Assembly: GCF_000633395.1 (NCBI RefSeq)
Contig: NZ_AYMU01000002.1
Span: 434,001-498,000, forward strand
Direction: 5' to 3'
Length of the DNA stretch: 64,000 bases
From: Pseudomonas sp. PH1b
GTDB taxonomy: Bacteria > Pseudomonadota > Gammaproteobacteria > Pseudomonadales > Pseudomonadaceae
In this document: positions 8,222 through 16,879 of the stretch, piece by piece
Numbering within the stretch: the first letter of the stretch is position 1
Layout: each line of letters begins with the position of its first letter
Notes under the pieces: generated by a model
The model's database searches: none
The model's input: the letters and a program-made list of their open reading frames with translations, nothing else
What the model was told of the DNA's origin: nothing
Position numbers and translations under genes: made by a program

Positions 8222-10216
8222 ATGGATCGGCTGAGAGTTTTTCTCCTGAGCATGCCACGTCGATACAAGCGACTGTTACAAGTGCTTGTCGATATAACAC
8301 TGATTTGGCTGGCGTTGTGGATGGCGTTTGTTGTCAGGCTGGGTTTTGAGGATTTGAATAACCCCGTTATTGTTCATCTCTGGCTCTTCCTTAGCGCACC
8401 GACTGTTGCCATACCTCTCTTTATTCGGTTTGGAATGTACCGGGCGGTAATGCGTTATTTTGGCAATGATGCATTAATAATTATAGTAAAAGCAGTAAGT
8501 CTATCTGCACTTATTCTAGCGCTAGTGGTCTATTTATATAGTAATCATCAGACGCTTGTGCCTCGCTCGATTGTGTTCAATTACTGGTGGTTGAGTCTGG
8601 TTTTGCTTGGCGGTCTCCGTTTGGCGATGCGTCAGTTCTTTTTGGGTGACTGGTTTTCAGCTACTCAGCATGTTCCCTTTGCTAGTCGTGACAATAATTT
8701 GCCAAAGATTGCAATTTATGGCGCTGGTGCTGCAGGTAATCAACTCGTCGCTGCTTTACGCATCGGAAAGATGATGCGACCAGTTGCGTTTATTGATGAT
8801 GATAGTGGCATCGCGGGCCGAGTTATTTCTGGGCTGCAGGTTTACAAGCCAAAACATATACAGCAAATGATTGACGAGACAGGAGCTAGCGAAATCCTCC
8901 TGGCCATTCCCTCTTCTAGCCGTGGGCGCCGTCGTGAAATTCTCAACGCTCTTGACGGTTTTGCTCTTCATGTGCGTAGTGTTCCTGGATTCATGGATTT
9001 AGCGAGCGGTCGGGTGAAAGTTGATGATATTCAAGAAGTTGATATTGCCGACTTACTTGGACGTGATACTGTTCCGGCACAAGAAAGCCTTCTGAGACGA
9101 TGTGTTAGAGGATGCACGGTTCTTGTTACTGGTGCAGGAGGCTCTATCGGATCTGAACTTTGTCGTCAGATTTTACCACTACGGCCTACAACGTTACTCT
9201 TGTTTGATCATAGTGAATTTAATCTCTATAGTATTTTATCAGAGCTTGAAAGCTATATTTCGAGAGCTTCCTTGACGGTGAGGCTGGTTCCTATTTTGGG
9301 GTCGGTGCGTCATCATGAGAAACTGTTGGATGTAATGACTGTTTGGGGGGTGGACACTGTATATCATGCTGCGGCTTATAAGCATGTTCCTATTGTCGAG
9401 CATAATATTGCGGAAGGAATACTGAATAATGTGATGGGCACTCTTAATGCTGCGGAAGCTGCATTGCAAGCGGGTGTGACGAATTTTGTACTCATCTCTA
9501 CGGATAAGGCCGTACGCCCTACTAATATTATGGGGAGCAGTAAACGCCTTGCTGAGTTGACTTTACAAGCATTAAGCAAAGAGTCTTCACCTATTCTGTT
9601 CAATGATGCTAGCACAACATCACCAATCAATAAGACCCGATTTACCATGGTTCGCTTTGGTAACGTGCTAGGTTCTTCTGGTTCTGTAATTCCACTTTTT
9701 CACAAGCAGATAAAATCAGGCGGTCCATTGACCGTAACCCATCCTAAGATCACTCGCTATTTCATGACTATTCCTGAGGCAGCGCAGTTGGTTATTCAAG
9801 CAGGCTCAATGGGGCTGGGGGGGGATGTCTTTGTATTGGACATGGGAGAGCCGGTGAAAATTGTCGAGCTTGCAGAAAAGATGATTCACCTCTCTGGCTT
9901 GAGTGTACGTTCAGAAAAAAATATTCATGGTGATATCGCCATTGAGTTCACCGGTCTTCGTCCTGGCGAAAAGCTTTACGAAGAGTTACTTATCGGTGAT
10001 AACGTATTAGGTACCGAGCACCCGATGATCATGAGTGCCAATGAGGAGCATTTATCTTGGGAGAGCTTGAAGCTCAAACTCGAGGAGTTACTTGACGCTG
10101 TTGATAAGGATAACTATGTGAGGGTACGTCAACTACTCCGAGAAACGGTAAGCGGCTATACCCCGGAGGGTGAAATAGTCGATTGGATCTACCGGCAGCG
10201 CCGACGCGACTCTTGA
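8222..10216 (+). CDS. wbpM: WbpM, membrane UDP-GlcNAc 4,6-dehydratase
   Basis: 664 residues from ATG 8222 (MDRLRVFLL), the start that matches P. aeruginosa WbpM; ATG 8159 would add 21 unlike residues. There are four N-terminal membrane helices. A first Rossmann domain (IAIYGAGAAGNQLVAALR, about residue 160) is followed by the catalytic SDR domain with VTGAGGSIGSELCRQI (about 300). As in the WbpM/FlaA1 group, the catalytic triad is altered (the YxxxK position reads MGSSKR). It makes the 4-keto-6-deoxy intermediate for FucNAc/QuiNAc-type sugars, feeding WbpL and the transferases. It is the last gene of the cluster; GC content rises back toward the genome norm inside it. Confidence 0.95.
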   Translation: MDRLRVFLLSMPRRYKRLLQVLVDITLIWLALWMAFVVRLGFEDLNNPVIVHLWLFLSAPTVAIPLFIRFGMYRAVMRYFGNDALIIIVKAVSLSALILALVVYLYSNHQTLVPRSIVFNYWWLSLVLLGGLRLAMRQFFLGDWFSATQHVPFASRDNNLPKIAIYGAGAAGNQLVAALRIGKMMRPVAFIDDDSGIAGRVISGLQVYKPKHIQQMIDETGASEILLAIPSSSRGRRREILNALDGFALHVRSVPGFMDLASGRVKVDDIQEVDIADLLGRDTVPAQESLLRRCVRGCTVLVTGAGGSIGSELCRQILPLRPTTLLLFDHSEFNLYSILSELESYISRASLTVRLVPILGSVRHHEKLLDVMTVWGVDTVYHAAAYKHVPIVEHNIAEGILNNVMGTLNAAEAALQAGVTNFVLISTDKAVRPTNIMGSSKRLAELTLQALSKESSPILFNDASTTSPINKTRFTMVRFGNVLGSSGSVIPLFHKQIKSGGPLTVTHPKITRYFMTIPEAAQLVIQAGSMGLGGDVFVLDMGEPVKIVELAEKMIHLSGLSVRSEKNIHGDIAIEFTGLRPGEKLYEELLIGDNVLGTEHPMIMSANEEHLSWESLKLKLEELLDAVDKDNYVRVRQLLRETVSGYTPEGEIVDWIYRQRRRDS

Positions 10217-10278
10217 TTCTACACAACCAGTAACCCTCTCATCTTTGACTTGCTCCCTGCATCATCTAGGTTTGAGAG

Positions 10279-10303
10279 GCAGCTTTGGAAAAGCTGCTTT
10301 CCT
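10279..10303 (+). terminator. Terminator-like hairpin after wbpM
   Basis: A 7-bp stem (GCAGCTT at 10279-10285 with AAGCTGC at 10291-10297) and a short loop are followed by TTTCCTT. It lies 60 bases after the wbpM stop, so it probably ends the O-antigen operon before comEA. Confidence 0.6.
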
Positions 10304-10327
10304 TACTTGATGTCATGGAGCGTCACT

Positions 10328-10657
10328 ATGCGTAACTCTTATTTCTCCTCTCTGATCTTTGCCGTTCTTGCCAGCCTGGCATTTGTCACTCATGCGGCGC
10401 CGACTCCCAAAGCGCAGGCCAGTCCTGCGGTAGTGACTGAGCACGCAACGGTGCAAACAGGCAAAGTCGACCTCAATACCGCAGATGTGTCTGTTTTGCA
10501 GCGCGAACTCTTTGGTGTGGGGACGGCGAAGGCCAAGGCAATTGTCGCTTACCGTGAAGAAAACGGGCCATTCGCTTCTGTGGATGAGTTGCTTGAGGTC
10601 AAGGGTATTGGCAAGAGCATCCTGGAGCGTAATCGGGACAAGCTCGAGGTCAACTGA
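10328..10657 (+). CDS. comEA: ComEA-family helix-hairpin-helix DNA-binding protein
   Basis: 109 residues from ATG 10328 with a GGAG ribosome site. A signal peptide (SSLIFAVLASLAFVTHAA) points to export; the mature protein is one ComEA helix-hairpin-helix domain: VDLNTADVSVLQRELFGVG, then AKAIVAYREENGPFASVDEL and VKGIGKSILERNRDKL. ComEA proteins bind double-stranded DNA in the periplasm during natural uptake. In Pseudomonas this small form commonly follows wbpM. An ATG 18 bases upstream (10310) is possible but gives a poorer signal peptide. A terminator follows the gene. Confidence 0.9.
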   Translation: MRNSYFSSLIFAVLASLAFVTHAAPTPKAQASPAVVTEHATVQTGKVDLNTADVSVLQRELFGVGTAKAKAIVAYREENGPFASVDELLEVKGIGKSILERNRDKLEVN

Positions 10658-10675
10658 CTCGAATCAATAGCGTTC

Positions 10676-10706
10676 AAAGGCCGGTCCCTGGCCGGCCTTG
10701 TTGTGG
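10676..10706 (+). terminator. Terminator after comEA
   Basis: A perfect 8-bp stem (AAGGCCGG at 10677-10684 with CCGGCCTT at 10692-10699) is followed by a mixed GTTGTGG stretch rather than a clean T run. It lies 20 bases after the comEA stop and probably terminates it. The IS3 copy begins 19 bases beyond the stem. Confidence 0.7.
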
Positions 10707-10755
10707 CTCATTATTCCTGGACCACTCTGTAGGAGTTTCAACCTAAGGAAGCATC

Positions 10756-11026
10756 ATGGGATTTCGGGTCGTTACCGCTGAAGAAAAGGCTGAAGCCATT
10801 CGCTTAGTTGTGGAGATGAATTACTTAGTGCCCAAGGGATGTGAGCAGACTGGCTTTGGGCCCACGGCCCTGTGCCGCTGGGTAGCGAGATGGCGCAAGG
10901 AGCATGAAGGAGCCTCGTAGCCCACGCGTCCTCAGGACCAGGAGCTGATTGATTCACTGTATGCCAGGTTGGCTTTGCTGGAAGCCGAGAACAGTGTCCT
11001 AAAAAGCAGTTGCCCTCTCATCTGAA
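10756..11026 (+). pseudogene. IS3 OrfA remnant with an internal stop
   Basis: The frame begins MGFRVVTAEEKAEAIRLVVE, a helix-turn-helix OrfA start, and continues to a WVARWRKEHEGAS segment. It meets a TAG at codon 55 (10918-10920). Reading through the stop, the leucine-zipper-like part (ELIDSLYARLALLEAENSVL) is recognisable. In a working IS3 this protein and OrfB are joined by programmed frameshifting. Confidence 0.8.
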
Positions 11027-11029
11027 GGT

Positions 11030-11879
11030 GCTGTTCAGCCGAATCAAGTGATCGAGGGTTTGAAAGGGCCGCTCTCTATCCGGCACGTTTTCCGACTTCT
11101 AGGCGTGCCTCGCAGCAGCTATTACGCCAAGCCTGTGGCCCGACCTGAGCATCGGGTTGAGCGACATCTGGAGAAGACAATACGGTAACTGCACCGCGAG
11201 CATCGGGGCGCTCTGGGGGCCCGGGGGTTTATCTGGGCGCTCAAAAAACAGGTCGTCGTGATTGGGCACCACCGTATAGGTCGCCTGATAAAGAGTCTTG
11301 GATTGGTCAGGCGACGAGCCCTTTACGCCCACTATCGTCGTGCCAGCAAACCTGCCAAGGCCGCAGCGAATGTCCTTGATCGTCGCGTTAATCCCTCATC
11401 GCCCAACACCTTTTGGCGGGCGACATTACTTACATCCGGGTCGGTGGTAGTTGGTTGTACCTGGCGATCGTCATGGATCTTTTTCACGTCGGATTGTCGG
11501 CTGGGCTTTTTCCAGGACTGCCGATGCAGAGCTGTCGCTCAAGGCCCTGCGGCTGGCTGTTGGAATACGTCGACCCGGTTCAGTGCTGGTGTTTCACTCG
11601 GATCAGTGCTGCCAGTACACGGCGGATCGTTTTGTCGAGTATCTGGCTGAGAAGCAGATAGTGCAGAGCATGAGTCGACGCACAAACTGCTGGGGCAATG
11701 CCGTAGTGGAGCGTTATTTCCGAACACTGAAATACGATTGGTCGCCTGAGAATGGCTACCAGAATCACTTCGAGGCCCAGAAGGATGTGATGGATTTTAT
11801 CGCCCATTACAACCAGCGGCGTTGTCACTCTGCCTTGAACAATCTGCCGCTAGCTGCTTTTGAAAGGCTGGCGGCCTAA
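11030..11879 (+). pseudogene. IS3 OrfB transposase remnant with a stop and two frameshifts
   Basis: The DDE transposase can be followed through three frames. The first part (IRHVFRLLGVPRSSYYAKP) hits TAA 11186-11188, then resumes in the same frame (HREHRGALGARGFIWALKK, then GRLIKSLGLVRRRALY). A frame change near 11415 gives AGDITYIRVGGSWLYLAIV with the first catalytic Asp, and another near 11485 gives SRRIVGWAFS. The second Asp is in FHSDQCCQYTA and the Glu in TNCWGNAVVERYFRTLK. The C-terminal ALNNLPLAAFERLAA ends at 11879. All three catalytic residues survive but the gene is clearly dead. Confidence 0.88.
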
Positions 11880-11993
11880 TGTCCCTACAGGACGGTCCAA
11901 AAAAACTAGACCACTACACCTTTCATATTTCAAGGGAGGGAGAGCCGACAGTAACGCTGCATCGCCTGGATAGATTTTTTTCATGAAATGCAG

Positions 11994-12017
11994 TAAATAT
12001 TATGATTATAATATTTA
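11994..12017. promoter_or_regulatory. Perfect 24-bp palindrome, candidate operator
   Basis: Ten-base arms (11994-12003 and 12008-12017) are exact reverse complements around a 4-base GATT centre. The site is entirely A/T except at the centre and lies 60 bases before the ATG of the SDR gene, where an operator overlapping the promoter would be. A TetR regulator is encoded just beyond the SDR gene and is the obvious candidate to bind it; that link is inference. Confidence 0.6.
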
Positions 12018-12077
12018 TCGCCGGATGTCTTAATCCCAAGGCGTTCATTCCTTTCATGCAATGTCAGGAGTCCAGCC

Positions 12078-12872
12078 ATGAGTTCGGTTCAGTCCCAAGG
12101 TACAGCAGTGGTCACGGGTGCTTCTTCCGGAATTGGTGCGGTTTACGCCGAGCGGTTGGCGGCACGCGGTTTTGATTTGTTGTTGATTGCGCGGGATGAA
12201 GCTCGCCTAAACACGGCAGCCAAAGCCTTGAGCAGCAAGTATCAGGTTCAAGTGGAAGTATTGAAGGCGGATCTGACGCTCAAGGACAATCTGTTGAAGG
12301 TTGAACAACGCTTGCGCGACGACTCCCGTATCAGCCTGCTGCTGAATAATGCAGGGGTGGGAGCCAATGGGCCTTTGGTGGGCGCCGATCTGGACCAGAT
12401 GGAGCGCATGATCCAACTCAATGTGCTGGCATTGACTCGCCTGGCAGGCGTGGCGGCAGCGGTTTTTTCCGCCGCGGGGCGAGGAGCGATCATCAATATC
12501 GCCTCGGTGGTAGCCTTGGTCCCGGAGCGTTTCAATGCGACCTACAGTGCTACCAAGGCTTACGTGCTGAGCCTGACACAGTCACTGCACGCCGAATTGA
12601 AGGGCAGTGGGGTTCAGGTCCAAGCGGTCTTGCCCGGAATGACACGAACTGAGATCTGGGAGCGCTCAGGCCTGGATCTAACGCATATTCCGGCGGAAAT
12701 GGTAATGGAGGCGGGAGAGATGGTCGACGCGTCGTTGAGTGGTTTCGATCAGGGGGAACTGGTCACGCTTCCTTCATTGCCTGACGCAGCAGACTGGCAG
12801 GCCCTGGTGACGGCGCGCATGGCGTTGGGCCCCAATCTTTCAAGAAGCAGTGCCGCTGTACGTTACAAGTAA
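12078..12872 (+). CDS. Short-chain dehydrogenase/reductase (SDR)
   Basis: 264 residues, classical SDR length. The NAD(P)-binding motif is TGASSGIG (residues about 13-20), the structural motif is NNAGVGANG, and the catalytic residues are a Ser in NIASVVAL (about 144) and Tyr156-x3-Lys160 (YSATK). The C-terminal part (PGMTRTEIW) is typical of cytosolic SDRs with small or lipid-like substrates; the actual substrate is unknown. ATG 12078 follows CAGGAG. It converges with the TetR gene and has the palindrome upstream, so it is probably the TetR-controlled target gene, with induction by an aldehyde/ketone-type ligand being plausible but unproven. Confidence 0.88.
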   Translation: MSSVQSQGTAVVTGASSGIGAVYAERLAARGFDLLLIARDEARLNTAAKALSSKYQVQVEVLKADLTLKDNLLKVEQRLRDDSRISLLLNNAGVGANGPLVGADLDQMERMIQLNVLALTRLAGVAAAVFSAAGRGAIINIASVVALVPERFNATYSATKAYVLSLTQSLHAELKGSGVQVQAVLPGMTRTEIWERSGLDLTHIPAEMVMEAGEMVDASLSGFDQGELVTLPSLPDAADWQALVTARMALGPNLSRSSAAVRYK

Positions 12873-12895
12873 GCGGCAGACAGGAGCGGATGGTC

Positions 12896-13456
12896 TCATC
12901 TCTGCTCCTGTTCCTTCAGGCCTTCACGCACAGTCTGGAGTATCTGCGTGCCCAGTTGGGGATCTTCCACACTGCGTGAAAGTAACAGCGCGCCCACCAG
13001 AGTCGACATGATCATCAGGCTGCGGCGAGCCTTATTGTCGCCCTCCAGGGCTGCTGCCACTTGTGCCAGCCTGGCATTGAGTACGGCATCGGTAGTGGGG
13101 CTGGGTTGGCCACGCTGGCCGAGCTCTGAACTCATGGTCGGCAGCGGGCAGCCTTGATGAGGTGAGTTCTGGTGCCATTCGCTGAGGTAGTTATCGATAA
13201 ACGCTTCAAGAGGGTGTTCTTGCGCAAACAGCGTGGCGCAATGAGCGTCCAAGTCTTCTGCGGCTACGGAGAGTGCCTCCTCCACCAGTTCATCCTTGGA
13301 TTTGAAATGGGAGTAAAAGCCCCCATGGGTCAAGCCCAGGGCCTTCATCAAGGGTTGCAAGCCTGTTGCACCTATCCCATCACGACGAAATCGTTCCGAA
13401 GCTTCTTTGATAATGCGTTTGTGTGTCTGGGCTTTATGGTCTGCTGAATAACGCAC
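12896..13456 (-). CDS. TetR/AcrR-family transcriptional regulator
   Basis: 186 residues. I chose GTG 13456 because GGAGG lies eight bases upstream (13465-13469); a GTG five codons earlier (13471) has no ribosome site. The N-terminal helix-turn-helix reads TGLQPLMKALGLTHGGFYSHFKSKDELVEEAL, the standard TetR DNA-binding domain. The C-terminal ligand domain contains the segment HQGCPLPTMSSELGQRG, seen in TetR proteins that sense electrophilic or quinone-like compounds. It probably represses itself and the SDR gene. It is transcribed toward the SDR gene and divergently from the GntR gene. Confidence 0.87.
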   Translation of the reverse strand: MRYSADHKAQTHKRIIKEASERFRRDGIGATGLQPLMKALGLTHGGFYSHFKSKDELVEEALSVAAEDLDAHCATLFAQEHPLEAFIDNYLSEWHQNSPHQGCPLPTMSSELGQRGQPSPTTDAVLNARLAQVAAALEGDNKARRSLMIMSTLVGALLLSRSVEDPQLGTQILQTVREGLKEQEQR

Positions 13457-13606
13457 TTGAGAAACCTCCACATCTAGATCGCCATTTTAACCAAGGATCG
13501 GTAGAACATGCCCCTACTTCTCGGCGGGTTTTATCCGCAGTTACAGCATCCCGACAGCTGTCCATGAGCTGATTGAGCTCGTTGGGGTTGGCACGATAAG
13601 TGATTA

Positions 13607-13636
13607 AAGATTGATCATGAGTTGTTGAACAATCTT
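13607..13636. promoter_or_regulatory. Inverted repeat before the GntR gene, candidate autoregulatory operator
   Basis: AAGATTG (13607-13613) and CAATCTT (13630-13636) are exact reverse complements 16 bases apart, ending just before the ribosome site of the GntR/FCD regulator. The position suits autorepression. The arms are short, so this could be chance. Confidence 0.4.
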
Positions 13637-13646
13637 GAGGCTCTCC

Positions 13647-14300
13647 ATGGACAACGGTTTATCCCTGGCAGATCACATTACGTTGGAGCTGCGCGCGGAC
13701 ATCATTGGCGGTCGCCTGCTACCTGGGATGCCGTTGGTGGAGAGTGCGTTGGTCAATGCCTACAACGCTTCACGCAATACCATTCGTGAAGCGCTGCACC
13801 GCCTCGGGCAGGAAGGCCTGACCCTGTATGTGCGCAATAAGGGCGTAGTGGTTCGGCGTCTGGACTGTGACGACGTGCGGGATCTGTTTCGGGTACGCCG
13901 GACCCTGGAGCTGCAAGCGATTGCCAGCGCCAGGCCGCTGCGTGAGTACCAGTCCGATCGCATGCTCGATGCCATCGAAGCCACTGAGTTGGCGCGTTCG
14001 CGTGAGGATTGGCGTGCGGTGGGCACTCACAGTCTGAGCTTTCACCAACACGTAGTGGGCTTGTTGGGCTCGCGCCTGTTCGATGAGTTCTTCACCAATA
14101 TAGTGGCGCAGTTGCGCCTGGTGTTCTGCGCCGCTGTGGATGAGGCAGCGTTTCAGGCGCCCTGGCTGGTCCGCGACCGACAGATTCATGAGTGGTTGCT
14201 GGAGGGTGACAAGGAGTCTGCCGGCGCGGCCATGGAGCTGTATCTGGATGACTCCGAGCGTCTGCTGTTGAACATACTCAGCCAATCCTTCCGTCACTGA
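13647..14300 (+). CDS. GntR-family regulator with FCD domain
   Basis: 217 residues from ATG 13647, six bases after GAGG; a TTG 12 bases upstream is less likely. The N-terminal winged helix (LRADIIGGRLLPGMPLVESAL, then YNASRNTIREALHRLGQEGL) is GntR type. The C-terminal all-helical FCD domain carries the VRRTLELQAI start and the His/Asp metal-ligand pattern expected of FadR-like effector domains. Such regulators control catabolic genes for amino acids, organic acids or amines. The DUF1989 gene starts 15 bases after its stop, so they are probably one operon and the regulator senses that pathway's metabolite. Confidence 0.88.
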   Translation: MDNGLSLADHITLELRADIIGGRLLPGMPLVESALVNAYNASRNTIREALHRLGQEGLTLYVRNKGVVVRRLDCDDVRDLFRVRRTLELQAIASARPLREYQSDRMLDAIEATELARSREDWRAVGTHSLSFHQHVVGLLGSRLFDEFFTNIVAQLRLVFCAAVDEAAFQAPWLVRDRQIHEWLLEGDKESAGAAMELYLDDSERLLLNILSQSFRH

Positions 14301-14315
14301 GCGAGGGCGTTACCC

Positions 14316-15167
14316 ATGTACAAAGATTATCCAGCGGCCTATCAGGTCAGCAAAGGTTCGGCGCTGCAAGTGGATACGGCTTTCTACCAGCGTATTCGCG
14401 ACACCCCGGCGCAGCGCGAGTTGATCGAGCAGTTCGAAGTGCCGATTCGTACCGGTCGGGCCTGGAAGGTACCAGCCGGGCATGTGTTTCGAGTGACCAC
14501 GCCAGTGGGGTCGCAGGTGGGTGATTTCAACGTCTGGAATGCCCATGACCCCCGGGAGCGTCTTTGGGCGGCGCGTACCCGGCAATTACAGGGAGCTCAT
14601 GTCAGTACCCATGATCGGCTCTGGTCGAACCTGCCTTTTCTACGACCGCTGGTCACCATCACCGATGACAGCCTGGCGCACTACGGGATCGATGAGCATG
14701 GCGGCCGCTTGCATGACTTGCTGGGAACCCGCTGTGATCCCTATGTGAATCGCATGCTTACCGGAGAGGATTTTCATCATCACTGCCACTCCAACCTGAC
14801 GCGTGCCGTACTGCCCCATGGGCTGACCGAGTTTGACGTGCATGATGTGTTGAACATCTTCCAGTGCACTGGCCTGAACCACGATGACATGTATTTCATG
14901 AAGGCCTGTCCGGCGCAGAAGGGCGATTACCTGGAGTTCTTTGCCGAGATCGATCTGCTCTGTGCACTGTCGACCTGTCCGGGAGGAGACCTGTCCTTGC
15001 CGATGTGGGGCCCCGAGGCCCAGGATCCGCTGAGCGTGTGCCGCCCGCTGGGGGTTGAAATCTATCGGCTCGAAGCGTCATTGCTCGAGGGCTGGAGCCA
15101 GCCGGAGCGGGCAGCCTATAAAGGCCAGCATGGCTTGCACATCGCCAAGGCCGAGTGGGAGCGCTAG
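14316..15167 (+). CDS. DUF1989 (urea carboxylase-associated family) protein
   Basis: 283 residues, one full DUF1989 domain. Recognisable segments are AWKVPAGHVFRVTTPVGSQVGDFNVWN, CHSNLTRAV, NIFQCTGLNHDDMYF, and LSTCPGGD with a conserved Cys. Known relatives act beside urea carboxylase; the CgdA/CgdB members form the carboxyguanidine deiminase of guanidine breakdown, so this family handles small guanidino/urea-like or amine compounds. Here no urea carboxylase or allophanate hydrolase is nearby. The upstream GntR regulator and the convergent amine permease suggest a different small-nitrogen substrate. The exact reaction is not known. Confidence 0.83.
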   Translation: MYKDYPAAYQVSKGSALQVDTAFYQRIRDTPAQRELIEQFEVPIRTGRAWKVPAGHVFRVTTPVGSQVGDFNVWNAHDPRERLWAARTRQLQGAHVSTHDRLWSNLPFLRPLVTITDDSLAHYGIDEHGGRLHDLLGTRCDPYVNRMLTGEDFHHHCHSNLTRAVLPHGLTEFDVHDVLNIFQCTGLNHDDMYFMKACPAQKGDYLEFFAEIDLLCALSTCPGGDLSLPMWGPEAQDPLSVCRPLGVEIYRLEASLLEGWSQPERAAYKGQHGLHIAKAEWER

Positions 15168-15213
15168 GGCTGACTGACAGCCCCTTGGTCCAGGGACGAA
15201 GGGGCTGGCGGGG

Positions 15214-15381
15214 TCAGCGATCTCGCGCTTCCTTGGCATCCATTTCCGCGTTGCGCTCGGCTACGCGTTTACGCTGCTCATCGGTCAATTCCACCTTGTT
15301 GGCGGTGTCACGCAGCATCATCAAGCCGCCGACGATTGAGCCGATAGCAACCACCAGGATCAACCAGGCATACCAGGGCAT
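15214..15381 (-). CDS. DUF2897 small membrane protein
   Basis: 55 residues, starting MPWYAWLILVVAIGSIVGGL. It has one N-terminal transmembrane helix, then a charged tail (DEQRKRVAERNAEMDAKEARD). The ATG at 15381 is preceded by AAGGAG at the right distance. This is the small DUF2897 protein conserved in Pseudomonas, function unknown. A longer frame upstream of this start carries low-complexity sequence and is not coding. Confidence 0.85.
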   Translation of the reverse strand: MPWYAWLILVVAIGSIVGGLMMLRDTANKVELTDEQRKRVAERNAEMDAKEARDR

Positions 15382-15514
15382 AGGATTCTCCTTAAGGGGC
15401 AACTTGCCGGAGGCGAAGGTTCGCCTTCGGCGCTGCCTATAACGCTTTGAGTTAAAGCTTTTCGCATGGGTTCCATTGTATGCCTGATTGGTGACCTGGG
15501 TAGCGGTGTGCAAC

Positions 15515-16879
15515 CTAACGTCCGGTGAGCATGGCGTCCGCGGGGGCATTGGCTCGAAGTTGTCCGGTGAGTTGGAAGTAGATGAAGCCGAGCACCATGA
15601 AACCGAGGAAGATCAGCCCGATCAGGGCGTTGAACCAGGCCATTGCCAGCAGGCAGATCGTTGCCAGTACCAGGGCGATCGCCGGGATCACTGGGTAGCC
15701 GGGGGCGCGGAAGCTGCGTAGCAGATTCGGTTCGGCCTGTCGCAACTTGAACAGGCTGAGCATGCTCATGATGTACATCACGATGGCGCCGAACACCGCC
15801 ATGGTGATCATCGCTGCGGTAAGAGTCATGCCGCCGAGGTTGATCAGCCCATCGCTGTAGATCGCGGCGATGCCGATCAGGCCTCCGGCGATGATCGCCC
15901 GATGCGGTGTCTGGAAGCGCGACAGTTTGGCCAGGGAGGTGGGCAGGTAACCGGCCCGGGCCAGAGCGAAGAACTGCCGCGAGTAGCCGAGGATGATCCC
16001 GTGGAAGCTTGCCACCAGACCGAACAGGCCGATCCACACCAGCATGTGCAGCCAGCCCGAGCTGTCGCCGACGACGGTCTTCATCGCCTGGGGCAGGGGG
16101 TCGTTGATGTTCGACAGGGTGCGCCAGTCACCCACGCCACCGGCAAAGAACATCACCCCCATGGCCAGCAGCACCAGGGTCAGAATGCCGCTGATATAGG
16201 CCTTGGGAATGGTGCGTTTGGGGTCCTTGGCTTCCTCGGCGGCCATGGCTGCGCCTTCGATGGCCAGGAAAAACCAGATAGCAAAGGGGATGGCGGCAAA
16301 CATCCCGGCAATCGCCGGGGCACCGAAGGCGTCGGCGCCGGCCCAGCCATTGAGGGCGAAGTTGCTGAAGCTGAAGGCCGGGGCCACCACGCCCATGAAC
16401 ACCAGGAGCTCGGCCACCGCCAGCACGCAGACCACCAGTTCGAAGGTGGCTGCCAGTTTCACTCCGAGAATGTTCAGGCCCATGAACACAATGTAGGCAC
16501 CGACCGCGGCATGTTTCGGGTCCAGGGCCGGGAATTGCACATTCAGGTAGGCGCCGATGGCCAGGGCGATGGCCGGAGGGGCGAAGACAAACTCGATCAA
16601 CGTGGCCAGCCCCGCAATCAAGCCGCCTTTTTCACCGAAGGCGCGGCGGCTGTAGGCAAATGGTCCTCCTGCATGGGGAATCGCGGTGGTCAGTTCGGTA
16701 AAGCTGAATATAAAGCAGGTGTACATGGTCGCGACCAGTAGTGAGGTCACGAGAAAACCCAGGGTTCCAGCCACGCCCCAGCCATAGCTCCAGCCGAAAT
16801 ACTCCCCGGAAATCACCAGGCCGACGGCGATACCCCACAAGTGCAGCGTGCCCAAGGTGGGTTTGAGTTGTGTGTTCAT
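15515..16879 (-). CDS. eat: Ethanolamine-type permease (APC amino-acid/amine transporter)
   Basis: 454 residues with about 12 membrane helices. The N-terminus (LHLWGIAVGLVISGEYFGWSYGW) and the FIFSFTELTTAIPHAGGPFA segment are those of the ethanolamine permease group within the APC superfamily. I chose ATG 16879, which has GGGGAGC upstream; a start 28 codons further out gives a non-membrane extension unlike the family. It imports an amine such as ethanolamine by cation coupling. Ethanolamine ammonia-lyase genes (eutBC) are not next to it here. It faces the GntR-DUF1989 operon and may serve the same pathway. Confidence 0.78.
   Translation of the reverse strand: MNTQLKPTLGTLHLWGIAVGLVISGEYFGWSYGWGVAGTLGFLVTSLLVATMYTCFIFSFTELTTAIPHAGGPFAYSRRAFGEKGGLIAGLATLIEFVFAPPAIALAIGAYLNVQFPALDPKHAAVGAYIVFMGLNILGVKLAATFELVVCVLAVAELLVFMGVVAPAFSFSNFALNGWAGADAFGAPAIAGMFAAIPFAIWFFLAIEGAAMAAEEAKDPKRTIPKAYISGILTLVLLAMGVMFFAGGVGDWRTLSNINDPLPQAMKTVVGDSSGWLHMLVWIGLFGLVASFHGIILGYSRQFFALARAGYLPTSLAKLSRFQTPHRAIIAGGLIGIAAIYSDGLINLGGMTLTAAMITMAVFGAIVMYIMSMLSLFKLRQAEPNLLRSFRAPGYPVIPAIALVLATICLLAMAWFNALIGLIFLGFMVLGFIYFQLTGQLRANAPADAMLTGR

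Larger units (their letters stand above)
10718..11899 (+). mobile_element. Degenerate IS3-family insertion sequence
   Basis: About 1.18 kb bounded by imperfect inverted ends: 10718-10735 and 11882-11899 match at 13 of 18 positions (core TGGACC...CTGTAGG). Inside are the two overlapping frames of an IS3 element, both broken (entries below). No target duplication is clear; the sequence after 11899 (AAAAAAACTAGACCACTA) may be part of a longer true end. The copy cannot transpose by itself. Confidence 0.8.
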
